From contig JABDRH010000033.1 of NCBI GenBank assembly GCA_013041835.1, positions 1-6,961 on the forward strand: DNA of 6,961 nucleotides, read 5' to 3'. The notes beneath the pieces were generated by a model, which made no database searches, was not told the origin of the DNA, and saw only the letters and a program-made list of their open reading frames with translations. Origin of the DNA: Desulfatitalea sp. GTDB taxonomy: Bacteria; Desulfobacterota; Desulfobacteria; Desulfobacterales; Desulfosarcinaceae. Made by a program: the position numbers and the translations under genes. Positions 6,659-6,961 of this stretch are shown here, piece after piece (the stretch's first letter is position 1; every line of letters starts with the position of its first letter).

Positions 6659-6961
6659 TTTAACCATCGCGACTTCGGGGCATCTGGGTGCGATCGTCCG
6701 ACTCAAAAGCTCAAAATAACTTAGGAATCACAATTTAATAAGTTGCCCTTTATCCATCACGGCTTCGGGCTACCTTGGCCCGATCTTCGGTCTCAAAATC
6801 CTCAAAATAGCTCGCTATTCCTGCGGTTTTGAGACCTCAGATCGAACCAAGCCAACCCAAATCCGCGCGCCTAAATGGGCAACTTATTAAATTGCGATTC
6901 CTTAATGTTGCAGCGGGTTTAAGCACTCAGGGCGAACCAACAACGCTCAAATCCGCGCGTG
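6659..6961. repeat. Nested palindromic repeat region with 90-bp offset direct repeats
   Basis: This gene-free stretch is organised around one axis at 6812.5. On the left, 6659-6719 and 6749-6810 are imperfect direct copies (about three quarters identical, offset 90 bases). On the right, 6821-6871 and 6911-6961 are direct copies at the same 90-base offset (36 of 51 identical). The inner copies pair with each other and the outer copies pair as outer arms, so each arm of the palindrome is itself a tandem duplication. The symmetry predicts that the outer right arm continues to about 6966, past the window edge. I find no reading frame that looks like a gene here. Confidence 0.7.
6721..6904. repeat. 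184-bp palindromic element (MITE-like), element 2
   Basis: The arms 6721-6748 and 6877-6904 are near-perfect inverted copies: 24 of the first 25 bases (GGGCAACTTATTAAATTG onward) match, followed by a one-base indel. The same axis contains the perfect pairs GTCTCAAAA (6790-6798)/TTTTGAGAC (6827-6835) and AATAGC/GCTATT (6806-6811, 6814-6819), with a 2-base centre. Both ends read TTA or TAA outward, as in element 1. The block AACCCAAATCCG (6854-6865) is identical to one in element 1 and lies about the same distance from the element end (39 versus 38 bases). This suggests two members of one family. Confidence 0.75.

Noticed and set aside
6721..6904. Inverted repeats as the ends of a complete insertion sequence
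   Set aside because: The sequence between the arms is itself palindromic and too short to encode a transposase; at most it is a non-autonomous element.
6659..6961. CRISPR array
   Set aside because: Repeats are imperfect, only two per side, and arranged as a palindrome, not as short identical repeats with unique spacers.

Overview
The window is a bacterial locus in which every gene I can support lies on the minus strand, so transcription runs from high to low coordinates. No ribosomal or tRNA gene or other taxonomic marker is present. Ordinary Shine-Dalgarno sites, tight gene overlaps and a single-TM SPFH protein resembling HflK/HflC point to a Gram-negative bacterium. An anaerobic deltaproteobacterium (Desulfobacterota) is my best guess from the overall look, but it is weakly held.

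Layout in the direction of transcription: (1) 6578-6961 has no gene. It holds a large nested palindromic repeat and, next to the first gene, a candidate sigma70 promoter. (2) 6559-2743 is a compact block of four genes with almost no spacing: a cyclic-peptide-type ABC exporter (SyrD/PvdE family), a membrane-anchored SPFH/band-7 protein, a type 1 periplasmic binding protein of the branched-chain amino acid type, and a 55-residue two-helix membrane protein with a strong ribosome binding site. (3) 2604-2745 is a second palindromic element. Its outer end supplies the stop codon of the small protein. (4) 2582-680 holds a zinc-dependent medium-chain dehydrogenase and, 4 bases later, a class I SAM-dependent O-methyltransferase. 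(5) 577-1 is the N-terminal part of a secreted protein of unknown function. It is visibly more GC-rich than the rest and runs off the window.

Reading of the whole: the exporter, SPFH protein, binding protein and small membrane protein look like one co-translated envelope module. The exporter family moves peptide natural products out of the cytoplasm, the SPFH protein could organise or stabilise it in the membrane, and the binding protein could bind the exported molecule or a related amino-acid-like ligand in the periplasm. No importer permease or ATPase accompanies the binding protein here. The dehydrogenase and methyltransferase could be tailoring enzymes for the same small molecule, but no peptide synthetase or precursor peptide lies in the window, so this is inference. 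The most unusual structural signal is that two related giant palindromes bracket the four-gene block.
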